Part shown: positions 27,536-35,260 of the stretch, piece by piece
Layout: the number at the start of each line of letters is the position of its first letter
Position numbering within the stretch: position 1 is the stretch's first letter
Program-made: the position numbers and the translations under genes
NCBI GenBank assembly: GCA_015056885.1
Contig: SVFL01000025.1
Span: forward strand, 1 to 38,256
Direction: 5' to 3'
Length of the DNA: 38,256 nt
Source: Lachnospiraceae bacterium
GTDB taxonomy: Bacteria > Bacillota > Clostridia > Lachnospirales > Lachnospiraceae
The notes under the pieces: generated by a model
Told to the model about the DNA's origin: nothing
The model's database searches: none
What the model saw: only the letters and a program-made list of their open reading frames with translations

Positions 27536-28306
27536 TTATTTGTTGCAATCGGTGTCACATCTGTACAATCCTGGCTGGAAACTGGGCATCAGCTCCAGTT
27601 TGAACAAATTACGCTTGTGCAAATCATCGATTCGCGCTTTGGCCACCTCATCCTCACAGACGCCCTCTCTGATATAACGGTCCAGCATCGCATAAGTGAA
27701 GCCCAGATTCTCCTCATCACTCTTGCCACTGAGGCCGTCGATGGGCACCTTATCCACCAAATCAGCAGGCAAGCCCAGCTCTCTTCCAATAGCTTTTACC
27801 TCTGTAACAGTCAGGTGAGACAGGGGGCTGAAATCTCCGGCACTGTCACCATATCTGGTAGAATATCCCACCCAGTCCTCGGAAAGATTACAAGTGTTTG
27901 CAACACGTCCGTTCATGCTCTGACTCACTGCATAAACAGTAGACATACGGATTCTTGCGGGCAGATTGGTTCTGGTCTGTTTGGTGATTTCCAAATCTCC
28001 CAAGCCCTCCATCTCATTGACAATACCATCTACCGCACTTTTGATATTGATTTCATAATTCTTGATTCCCAAATGATTCACAAGCTTTCTTGCCATATCA
28101 ATATCTGCCTGTTCGCCGCAAGGCATAAGCACGCCGATTACATGATCTTTACCTAAAGCCTCCACACAAAGGGCTGCCACAACAGAACTGTCTTTACCGC
28201 CGGAAATCCCCAACACCGCGTTGCATCCTTTTCCGTTCTCCTCAAACCAATCTCTAATCCACTGTACACATTTTGCAGTGGTATCTTTTACATCAAACTG
28301 ATACAT
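27536..28306 (-). CDS. nadE: NH3-dependent NAD synthetase
   Basis: This 256-aa protein has the PP-loop SGGKDSS (35-41), NLSEDWVGYSTRYGDSAGDFSPL, and the Lys-bearing loop VDKVPIDGLSGKSDEENLG. It amidates nicotinic acid adenine dinucleotide to NAD using ammonia; no glutaminase domain is present. Three candidate starts lie within 18 nt. The ATG at 28306 is preferred because GAGGA lies 6 nt ahead, which is too close to the other two. The 92-nt gap to nadV holds no feature I can name. Confidence 0.93.
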   Translation of the reverse strand: MYQFDVKDTTAKCVQWIRDWFEENGKGCNAVLGISGGKDSSVVAALCVEALGKDHVIGVLMPCGEQADIDMARKLVNHLGIKNYEINIKSAVDGIVNEMEGLGDLEITKQTRTNLPARIRMSTVYAVSQSMNGRVANTCNLSEDWVGYSTRYGDSAGDFSPLSHLTVTEVKAIGRELGLPADLVDKVPIDGLSGKSDEENLGFTYAMLDRYIREGVCEDEVAKARIDDLHKRNLFKLELMPSFQPGLYRCDTDCNK

Positions 28307-28398
28307 ATGCATTCCTCTTTTCAACTAAATTTAATTTAATTTTACTACCGGTTATTCATACATCCGTTAAACCGCTTCCTCAAATGCACTCATCCCAT

Positions 28399-29874
28399 CT
28401 AGAATTTACCCTCATGAAGTCTTGCACGAATTTCCTGCAGGCTCTGCTCCTTCATCAACACACCATCTTTAAATACAGGCTGCAACAGATTTTTCTCATT
28501 CTCACAAGCGCTCATCCAATCAAATTCATCCTGATATACAAGTACACCCTCCGCATTCTCATACACCACACAGCATCCCTTCTGGGACTTCTTGAAACCG
28601 CCATCCTTGGGATTTTTAAAAATAGGATAGGGCTTGTTGTCAATCTCACAGTAGGTAGCCTTGATACATGAGCTAAAGGTATCTCTGGTGAAGGGTTTCA
28701 ACTCGCCGTTCTCCTCGATGCACTGCATAGAGAAGGAACCTACACCCAGCGCCACATTGGAACATGCAAATCCGTTTTCCTCCAGAATGCGGTAAATCTC
28801 CTCACATCTCTGGATTGTGATGGAATCACCGTAAATGGCTTTTACATGAGAGTCAAGTACCTTGTACCCCTTACTGTTTATCGTACCGCCAAAGTGCTCC
28901 CAAAGCTTAAATACCGTCTGTGTCACCACATCCACACATTCGCCGGAATCACCACGCATGAGCATACAACCATTATGTGCCAAAATTTCATCCTTAATCT
29001 GAGGAAGCACATTATCAATAATATTCCAGTAGTCATAAGAATCCAGCACTGCACTAAAGCTTGTGTTAGGATAAATCTCTGTAAGAAGACGTCTAAGCAA
29101 TGTCACCTCGTCACCGTCCATGGCATAGTTACTACACATTACAGAATGTTCCGTGCTGGGGCTACCAAAGGCCACAGGCTCCTTGGTACAGTCACAGTTA
29201 TACATCTGTTCCAGATAAGGAATAGTGGGAACCGTAGCGGTATTTAAGAAGGATAAACACCAACCTGCACCGGCTTTCACCGCAGACTCCAGACACTCCT
29301 CTCCACGGAAGTCAAATGCCCCCAATGCTCTTGCACGAGCAATACTGTCATCACAGGTTTTATCATAATATTTATTGACAATTTGACGGTAAGTATAACC
29401 CACAGTAGCCGCAATCATAGGATGCCAGCTCTCCGCAGAAATCAGGCTTTCCAAAGACTGAGGCAACCATGCAAACTCCGGATGGGTATTGGTGATACCG
29501 AACATTGGCACATGCATAGGCACCATGGTCCCTTCCGGCAATGCAATAATTTCGATGGGAAGATAGCCCAGCTTATGCAGTTTTTCTATTTTGTCAATTT
29601 TGTAAGCTGCCTCCCCCAGAGTTGCATCCATGATACGCTTATACTCTCCGATTACTTCATCAAAAGGTTTGCCAAAAAACTCCTCGTTAAAATAATCAAT
29701 CAAATACGTCTTGATAAAGCCCTGCAGGCCAAACATGACCACATTGTCCCAGCGCTCCACACGACTCATTCTGGGAGTAAAATAAGATACAGATTTATTG
29801 ATATCCTTAGGCAGCATTTCTGCATGCACTGCCTTATAAAAATCAATCAACAACATAGGATTTGTTCTATTCAT
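28399..29874 (-). CDS. nadV: Nicotinamide phosphoribosyltransferase (NAMPT/NadV family)
   Basis: This 491-aa protein is the size of eukaryote-type NAMPT. It has catalytic His243 in STEHSVM, Asp278 in LDSYDYW, Arg307-Asp309 in MRGDSGE, and the GYKVLD / IYGDSI block near 336-351. It makes nicotinamide mononucleotide from nicotinamide and PRPP. The ATG at 29874 follows GAGGTG; an in-frame TTG two codons upstream is less well placed. It overlaps the PRPP synthase gene by 8 nt, so substrate supply and use are translationally coupled. Confidence 0.9.
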   Translation of the reverse strand: MNRTNPMLLIDFYKAVHAEMLPKDINKSVSYFTPRMSRVERWDNVVMFGLQGFIKTYLIDYFNEEFFGKPFDEVIGEYKRIMDATLGEAAYKIDKIEKLHKLGYLPIEIIALPEGTMVPMHVPMFGITNTHPEFAWLPQSLESLISAESWHPMIAATVGYTYRQIVNKYYDKTCDDSIARARALGAFDFRGEECLESAVKAGAGWCLSFLNTATVPTIPYLEQMYNCDCTKEPVAFGSPSTEHSVMCSNYAMDGDEVTLLRRLLTEIYPNTSFSAVLDSYDYWNIIDNVLPQIKDEILAHNGCMLMRGDSGECVDVVTQTVFKLWEHFGGTINSKGYKVLDSHVKAIYGDSITIQRCEEIYRILEENGFACSNVALGVGSFSMQCIEENGELKPFTRDTFSSCIKATYCEIDNKPYPIFKNPKDGGFKKSQKGCCVVYENAEGVLVYQDEFDWMSACENEKNLLQPVFKDGVLMKEQSLQEIRARLHEGKF

Positions 29875-30664
29875 AATCAAGCACCTCTATCTTCTCGTGA
29901 TTTTGTGTAAAGATACTGTTGGTGGTGTACACACGCTCCACCAGCTCGCTCTGAATCAGCTCACCCTCCAGAATACTGTTTTCACAGTGGGAAATATACA
30001 GGTAAACCTCAGATGCCCCAAGTTCCTTCAAAGCTTTTGCACTATAGTAAAAAGTTCCACCCTTACTGCAAATATCATCCACAATCAAAACCTTACTTCC
30101 CTGCACCAATTCCGTCTGACCTAATACTTCAAGCCCCTGAATCTGTCCGTTGGTCCAGTTCCGTTTCTTCATACCAAACACATAAGGTCTGTCAAACATG
30201 GCTGAGTAACGTTTCATAGCACCTTCATCCGGATAGAAAAGTATTACCTTCTCCTGTGCGTCACCGGTTATTTGCTGCACAACCTTTTCTACATATGCTT
30301 TGGGTGTCTGTATGTTGATGTGGTCAATCAATGCTTCGCTGACATAGGAGTGCGGGTCCAGTACTGTAACCCTTGTAAAGTTCAGAGAATTAATCATCTC
30401 AGCAAAATACTTTAAAGTAAAAATATCCTCCGGTGCCTTCACTCTGTCCTGTCTTGCATTGGGTATATAGGGAAGCTGTAATTCTATCGATTGTATGCCT
30501 TTAGACTGTAAATGCCTTGTCAAAAATACCAGCGCCAGAAATTCCTCGTTATTCTCATACAGCCATGTAACTACAGCCGTTTGCTCCGGCACATCTTCCT
30601 TCATCAATAATGTCCCATCCGGAAAATGTTTTATTTCAACCTGTTTTCCATTTAACTTAATCAC
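29867..30664 (-). CDS. Short phosphoribosyl-pyrophosphate synthetase-like protein
   Basis: This 265-aa protein is shorter than canonical Prs (about 310). It has PYIPNARQDRV, FAEMINSLNFTRVTVLDPHS, and the PRPP-binding motif VLIVDDICSKGGTF (192-205). It is likely a dedicated PRPP source for NadV, encoded directly upstream with an 8-nt overlap. The start is GTG with GGAGAG 6 nt ahead. Whether it makes PRPP or only uses it, like other type I PRTases, cannot be settled by eye; the double-domain layout favours a synthetase. Confidence 0.85.
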   Translation of the reverse strand: MIKLNGKQVEIKHFPDGTLLMKEDVPEQTAVVTWLYENNEEFLALVFLTRHLQSKGIQSIELQLPYIPNARQDRVKAPEDIFTLKYFAEMINSLNFTRVTVLDPHSYVSEALIDHINIQTPKAYVEKVVQQITGDAQEKVILFYPDEGAMKRYSAMFDRPYVFGMKKRNWTNGQIQGLEVLGQTELVQGSKVLIVDDICSKGGTFYYSAKALKELGASEVYLYISHCENSILEGELIQSELVERVYTTNSIFTQNHEKIEVLDYE

Positions 30665-30710
30665 AGCAATCTCTCCTACCTTCGCATACTATTAACCATG
30701 CAATTTCAAA

Positions 30711-31217
30711 CTACTCACCAATTACCTCAACCTGACACATCTTCATGGTGGTCAGCGCCGCATTGTGGCTCTCAGGCGTAACACCTGCACAACAGCTTGC
30801 ATCCACAGTCACCTTAATCTCAGGGAAATTCGCCTTGATAATCAATGCATTGGATACTACGCAGATGTCGGTACAAAGACCAACCATCTCCACCTCTTCC
30901 AGCTTGTAATCAGCCCAGTTCAAATAACCAAAGGTCGGCTTGTTAATATAAATCGCTCCGGAAACCTCAAGCCCCTCGGCAATCTTCCAACCATCGGTAC
31001 CTTCGATACAATGCTCCACAGGAAGATGCTTGCCTTCATTGGTATTCAGGTAATCTGCCTGATGGGTATCTCTAGTGAAAATAATCTCATTGCCTGCCGC
31101 CTGATACTCTGTAATTTTCTTCTTCACATTCTCAACAATGGCAACTGCTTCCTTGGTGCCCAATGCTCCGTCGATAAAATCCTTCTGCATATCTACTACA
31201 ATCAATGTCTTCTTCAT
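30711..31217 (-). CDS. Nicotinamidase-like cysteine hydrolase (isochorismatase family)
   Basis: This 168-aa protein has the catalytic triad of the family: Asp9 (VVDMQKDF), Lys93 (INKPTFGY) and Cys119 (CTDICVVSNAL). The metal-site region reads FTRDTHQADY, and EGKHLPVEHC follows. First position in an NAD-salvage operon makes nicotinamide to nicotinate the likely reaction, though other amides are possible for this subfamily. GGGAGG precedes the ATG. Having both an amidase and NadV gives two competing routes for nicotinamide. Confidence 0.85.
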   Translation of the reverse strand: MKKTLIVVDMQKDFIDGALGTKEAVAIVENVKKKITEYQAAGNEIIFTRDTHQADYLNTNEGKHLPVEHCIEGTDGWKIAEGLEVSGAIYINKPTFGYLNWADYKLEEVEMVGLCTDICVVSNALIIKANFPEIKVTVDASCCAGVTPESHNAALTTMKMCQVEVIGE

Positions 31218-31251
31218 ATCTGTGTCCTCCCTTTTACAACCTTTTGTTTGT

Positions 31252-31270
31252 TATTATCTTTTTGATAATA
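31252..31270. promoter_or_regulatory. Palindromic operator 1 (candidate NrtR site)
   Basis: TATTATC, five T's, GATAATA: an exact 7-bp inverted repeat. It is part of a 22-nt sequence repeated exactly at 31291-31312. It lies just downstream of the predicted transcription start of the NAD operon. Confidence 0.65.
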
Positions 31271-31285
31271 TGTCTTGTTGCATTT

Positions 31286-31314
31286 ATGATATTATCTTTT
31301 TGATAATATGTCAA
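31286..31314 (-). promoter_or_regulatory. Promoter of the NAD-salvage operon
   Basis: On the minus strand TTGACA (31309-31314), a 17-nt spacer and TATCAT (31286-31291). Transcription should begin near 31279, giving a leader of about 60 nt before the first gene. Confidence 0.75.
31290..31308. promoter_or_regulatory. Palindromic operator 2 (candidate NrtR site)
   Basis: The second copy of the palindrome is centred 38 bp from the first. It fills the spacer between -35 and -10 almost exactly, so a bound protein would block RNA polymerase. Confidence 0.7.
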
Positions 31315-31328
31315 GGCCTTTTTAAAAA

Positions 31329-31439
31329 TTATTTCATTTTGTCATTATTGTCGCAGTCATCCTCATATGGCTCTACCCACCAAATGTATTTTCGATCTTT
31401 ATAGGTAATCGTTCTTCGTCCCTTCTTTAATACGCCCAC
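31329..31439 (-). CDS. Small 36-aa protein of unknown function
   Basis: A GTG start with GGGAGGG 6 nt ahead opens a 36-codon frame: a basic first half (VLKKGRRTITYKDRKYIWWV) and an acidic tail (EPYEDDCDNNDK). The strong ribosome site and coding-like composition make it more than chance. No family can be named with confidence. It lies between the CofE-like gene terminator and the NAD operon promoter. No promoter of its own was clear; the stretch 31440-31552 holds nothing else recognised. Confidence 0.5.
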   Translation of the reverse strand: MGVLKKGRRTITYKDRKYIWWVEPYEDDCDNNDKMK

Positions 31440-31552
31440 ATTTGTCCCTCCCCAAAACTGCAAGCAAATTTTATTTGCAATGTACCATCCTCAATGCTAA
31501 ATATATAATGATTATGCCATAAATCCCACATATCTCAAGATAACGTCACAAA

Positions 31553-31591
31553 AAGGCCGCCGCTCAGCTACATAGCCAAGGCGACAGCCTT
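31553..31591 (-). terminator. Terminator after the CofE-like gene
   Basis: On the minus strand AAGGC-(bulge)-CGCC pairs with GGCGGCCTT, followed by a short T run. It lies 24 nt beyond the stop codon. Confidence 0.7.
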
Positions 31592-31614
31592 ATCATTCTT
31601 ATATTGCTTATTTA

Positions 31615-32808
31615 TTAGTTGGTGGTGAAGTTATCGAAGTAACCCTGAATCAAAATGATAGGAGTACCCTTGTCACCGGAACCGGAAGTCAAATCACACA
31701 GAGAGCCAATCAAATCGGTCAACTGTCTGGGGGTAGTTCCCTGGGAAGCCATATTACCTACCAGATTGTCCTGCTTGGTCTTGATGCTGTTAGCAATTGC
31801 TTCCTTAAGTTCAGCACCGCTAAGGTTCGCAAAATCGTTATCTGCAAGATACTTCAGTTTCAACTCATTGGGAGTACCAATCAAACCATCGGTAAATGCG
31901 GGAGATACTACGGGGTCAGCCAGCTCCCAAATCTTACCCTGGGGATCCTTGAACGCACCGTCTCCATAAACCATAACCTCAACATGCTTGCCGGTCTTCT
32001 CAAGCAGAGATGCCTGAATATCCAAAACAAGCTGCTTGCACTCCTGAGGGAAAAGCTTAATCTTATCCTCAGTCGCCTTGTTGGAACCAAGCAAACCATA
32101 CTTTGCATTGAAGCCACTACCATTGACGGAGGCAGTCATAATATCATCCAATCCGCACACTACCTTAGCGCCGGCCTCCTTCAGAAGACGCTTGGTACGT
32201 ACTCTGGTATGAATGTCACAGTTGATAACACAATCCGTATAATCAAGAATCGTCTGGGCTCTGTTTGCAAAGATTACCTCAACCTCTGCACCTGCCTCGG
32301 TGATGATATCAGAATAGTACTGAACATAATCAACACCGGTAAACTCATGCTTATTCTCACCAAACAACTCTCTATATTTTGCAAGAGTCAGAACATCGCT
32401 GTAAGGGTTGATACCTGCCTCATCCAACTGATCCCAGGTAAGCAATGCATTACCAACCTCATCGCTGGGATAGCTAAGCATCAGAACAACCTTCTTGCAA
32501 CCCATTGCAATACCCTTCAGGTTGATTGCAAAACGGTTACGGGAAAGGATGGGGAAAATAACGCCAACAGTCTCTCCGCCAAGTTTAGCCTTTACATCAG
32601 CTGCAATATCCTGCACAGTTACATAGTTGCCCTGTGCACGTGCCACGATAGACTCAGTAAGCGCTACTACATCTCTGTCACGAAGCTCAAAGCCTTCGCT
32701 CTCTGCCGCTGCCAGAACACTATTTACTGTAATATCTACCAAATTATCTCCCTCACGAATGATGGGGCCACGAATACCTCTTGAAACGGTTCCTACTAAT
32801 CTCTCCAT
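31615..32808 (-). CDS. CofE-like ligase (coenzyme F420-0:L-glutamate ligase family)
   Basis: This 397-aa protein begins VGTVSRGIRGPIIREGDNLVDIT and continues RDVVALTESIVARAQGN, the opening of CofE-family glutamate ligases; IFPILSRNRFAINLKGIA, MVYGDGAFKDPQGKIWELADP and GTPNELKLKYLAD follow. CofE adds glutamate to F420-0. No other F420 gene is here and gut Clostridia generally lack F420, so the real substrate is probably different. It is longer than archaeal CofE (about 250). It appears monocistronic, with a promoter at 32880-32908 and a terminator after it. Confidence 0.85.
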   Translation of the reverse strand: MERLVGTVSRGIRGPIIREGDNLVDITVNSVLAAAESEGFELRDRDVVALTESIVARAQGNYVTVQDIAADVKAKLGGETVGVIFPILSRNRFAINLKGIAMGCKKVVLMLSYPSDEVGNALLTWDQLDEAGINPYSDVLTLAKYRELFGENKHEFTGVDYVQYYSDIITEAGAEVEVIFANRAQTILDYTDCVINCDIHTRVRTKRLLKEAGAKVVCGLDDIMTASVNGSGFNAKYGLLGSNKATEDKIKLFPQECKQLVLDIQASLLEKTGKHVEVMVYGDGAFKDPQGKIWELADPVVSPAFTDGLIGTPNELKLKYLADNDFANLSGAELKEAIANSIKTKQDNLVGNMASQGTTPRQLTDLIGSLCDLTSGSGDKGTPIILIQGYFDNFTTN

Positions 32809-32879
32809 TTTCTCTCCATTCTACAGGTACATGCCTCTTAGGTACAGTCCTGTCAACAACAAATTTATCAAACATGTTT

Positions 32880-32908
32880 ATTATACACCTGCACTCGAAT
32901 CAAAACAA
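32880..32908 (-). promoter_or_regulatory. Promoter of the CofE-like gene
   Basis: TATAAT (32880-32885) preceded at 17 nt by TTGTTT (32903-32908) on the minus strand, about 70 nt before the ATG. Confidence 0.5.
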
Positions 32909-32984
32909 GATATTAATCTATATTATTTTATTATATATTTCATAATATATACTTATATCAGCTTCAAAATCCTCTTTGAACATC

Positions 32985-33013
32985 AAAAAATGCAGGACAC
33001 AGCCTGCATTTTT
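32985..33013 (-). terminator. Terminator of the kinase-DegV-GGDEF operon
   Basis: On the minus strand AAAAATGCAGG pairs with CCTGCATTTTTT across a 6-nt loop, ending in six T's. It lies 7 nt after the stop codon of the REC-GGDEF gene. Confidence 0.85.
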
Positions 33014-33019
33014 GACATT

Positions 33020-34378
33020 TTACTTGCCTTCCATCCTTACAATATCATAACTGAACCGAAGCTCACCCGAATACAAACGACTAAAATACCCCAAAATACG
33101 GTCCGCCACAACACTGCCATTTTCATCATTGGCATCCACCAGAATTACCACCATCTGGCGACTGGAATATCTTGCCGAGACATCCACTCTTCGAAGAGAT
33201 GCAAACACGGCACTTTCCAAAAGTTCCATTGCTTTCTCAATCTCATTGGGATCTTCTCTGAAACTTTCTGAGTTTAAAGTAAACAAAATGGTTTGTACAT
33301 TACGGTTACTGCGTTCCACGGTTCTGCGAATAAAATTATACACATGATGGAAGCTGTCAAAATCCAATATGTAAGATCCCTTACCCGCATCACTTCTATG
33401 CATGATATCCCGCAGATAATTCAAATCCATGGTCTTACCGGCACGCTCACTCTCCTTTGCACTCTGGTCGCTGAAAAAGTGATAGGAGTTTTTACCGTTC
33501 TGCTTAACATAATACAGGGCCTTGTCCGCTGAATTGTACAGGGAAGCAAAGTCATTACCATCCTCAGGAAACTGAGCAATACCTACTGATACGGACGAAT
33601 TCGTCTCAAACTTACTCTCTTCCAAATGTACAGCCATATCCTTAATAATATTCATTGCATGACTTCCCAATTCTTCCTTGGACTTGTCCCCCACCACAAA
33701 GGTCATAAATTCGTCTCCGCCAATACGGCAAACCACATCATTCTCCGAAGCATACTTTTGCAAGGTTTCCGCAAACATTTTCAGTATGTGGTCTCCTGCA
33801 ATATGTCCATAATTGTCATTTATGGCCTTGAAATTGTCCATATCCATCATGAACAGCGAGCCCTTCACACCGGTTCTGAGCATGGTACCCACCGCATCTT
33901 CCGTATAAGCACGATTCCACAGACCGGTCAATGCATCCTGCAAAGACTTACTCTTAATGTCGGAGACTTCTTTTATCTTCTCATCCAAACGATTGACAAG
34001 CCCCTTTCGAAGTTCTTCCAATTCCAAAATACGACCGATTCGAGAAAGCATAACTGCAGGCACAAAAGGCTTCACAATAAAGTCCAGGGCACCACTCTCA
34101 AGACACCTGCTCTCTGTTTCCGAATCACTGTCAGCAGTCAGAAAAATAACAGGCAAATGATTACATTCCGGAATATTTTTGATACGCTCTAACACTTCAA
34201 AACCATCCATCTCCGGCATATTAATATCCAAAAGAATCAAATCAGGAACATTTTTGTCCAAAAATTTCAATGCCTGCTCACCGGAAGTTACAGCAGTTAC
34301 CTTATAATTGTCCGCCAACGCATTTTTAGCAGAAACAAGATTGGTTTTATTATCATCGACAATCAAAATGTGTTTCAT
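33020..34378 (-). CDS. Response regulator with GGDEF and a second degenerate GGDEF domain
   Basis: This 452-aa protein has a receiver (1-120: Asp8-Asp9, phosphoacceptor Asp51, Thr81, Lys103), then an active-looking diguanylate cyclase (about 145-310: DALTGLWNR, RIGGDEF at 218-224). No RxxD inhibitory site precedes it. The last 125 residues (about 325-450) repeat the cyclase fold without the motif: RSNRNVQTILFTL, a helix, LRRVDVSARYSSRQMVVILVD. It should make c-di-GMP when phosphorylated, probably by the hybrid kinase encoded two genes upstream. It starts 12 nt after degV and ends at a strong terminator. Confidence 0.9.
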   Translation of the reverse strand: MKHILIVDDNKTNLVSAKNALADNYKVTAVTSGEQALKFLDKNVPDLILLDINMPEMDGFEVLERIKNIPECNHLPVIFLTADSDSETESRCLESGALDFIVKPFVPAVMLSRIGRILELEELRKGLVNRLDEKIKEVSDIKSKSLQDALTGLWNRAYTEDAVGTMLRTGVKGSLFMMDMDNFKAINDNYGHIAGDHILKMFAETLQKYASENDVVCRIGGDEFMTFVVGDKSKEELGSHAMNIIKDMAVHLEESKFETNSSVSVGIAQFPEDGNDFASLYNSADKALYYVKQNGKNSYHFFSDQSAKESERAGKTMDLNYLRDIMHRSDAGKGSYILDFDSFHHVYNFIRRTVERSNRNVQTILFTLNSESFREDPNEIEKAMELLESAVFASLRRVDVSARYSSRQMVVILVDANDENGSVVADRILGYFSRLYSGELRFSYDIVRMEGK

Positions 34379-34390
34379 TTACTCATCCTC

Positions 34391-35254
34391 CTACTTCTTG
34401 ACGAACAAGACCCCAAAGGTTCTGGGACCGCTGTTACCGGAAATAGTGGCCGAAGCATTCGAAACCATAACCGAATCAAACGCCATCAGCTTATCTACCT
34501 CGCGTCTTATCATCTTAATATCATTTACAGTGCAACCTGCGTGTGTAATAAACACTCTGCCTGCATCTATAGCCTGTGTATTCTTTAACGTCTTGCGAAC
34601 ATATCTCAAGGCACACTTTTCGTAGTCCCCTATTTGAATCGTTTTCATTTTGAGATATCCGTTTTTCATCTCCAACACCGGATGAATGCTAAATTTGCTG
34701 CAAAGCTCTTTCACCGTCTTACTAACCTTTTCATTACGATACAAATAGTCTGCATTTTTGGCTATAAATGTTGTGGAAACCTTCTCCCTCATCCGTTCCA
34801 ACGAAGCCAGTATTTCCTCGACGCCATAGCCCATTTCTGCCATTTCCGCCGCATGCATTACCAAAAGACCAATTCCAGTAGACAAATGGCCGGAATCGAA
34901 AATATGTATGCGATTAGCTGCAGCACCAAGTTGCCCTGCTGCACTGGTAGAATTTCTTACACACATGCTGATTCGGGAGCTGATTGCAATATGTATAATT
35001 TCATCACAATTTCTTAGTTTCTGGTTAAAAAAGTCTCGAAAATCCTCTACCAACGGTGCTTTGGATACTGCACGCCTTCCACCGCTCTCCACATATTCAA
35101 AAACATTCTGAGCTGTGATTTCATCCACATCCCGGAATCTTCCGGTATCTGTCTCAATATAGAAATACATCAAATCTATATCATATCTTTTCAAAATGTC
35201 AGCAGGCAAATCGCAGGCACAGTCTGTAGTAATGCATATTTTTCTTTTATCCAT
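34391..35254 (-). CDS. DegV-family fatty-acid-binding protein
   Basis: This 287-aa DegV-fold protein starts ICITTDCACDLPADILKRYDI, has the DSGHLSTGIGLLVMHAAEMA block, and ends in SGNSGPRTFGVLFVKK. Family members bind a fatty acid, and some (FakB) feed it to a fatty acid kinase. No FakA-type kinase gene is present. The ligand-contacting segment reads SSRISMCVRNSTSAA, somewhat unlike the usual SSGLSGTYNSA, so specificity may differ. It lies 6 nt after the hybrid kinase gene and 12 nt before the REC-GGDEF gene, which suggests a role in that signalling pathway. Confidence 0.9.
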   Translation of the reverse strand: MDKRKICITTDCACDLPADILKRYDIDLMYFYIETDTGRFRDVDEITAQNVFEYVESGGRRAVSKAPLVEDFRDFFNQKLRNCDEIIHIAISSRISMCVRNSTSAAGQLGAAANRIHIFDSGHLSTGIGLLVMHAAEMAEMGYGVEEILASLERMREKVSTTFIAKNADYLYRNEKVSKTVKELCSKFSIHPVLEMKNGYLKMKTIQIGDYEKCALRYVRKTLKNTQAIDAGRVFITHAGCTVNDIKMIRREVDKLMAFDSVMVSNASATISGNSGPRTFGVLFVKK

Positions 35255-35260
35255 ATCGCC

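Noticed and set aside
31984..32784. 266-residue plus-strand frame
   Set aside because: Antisense shadow of the CofE-like gene.
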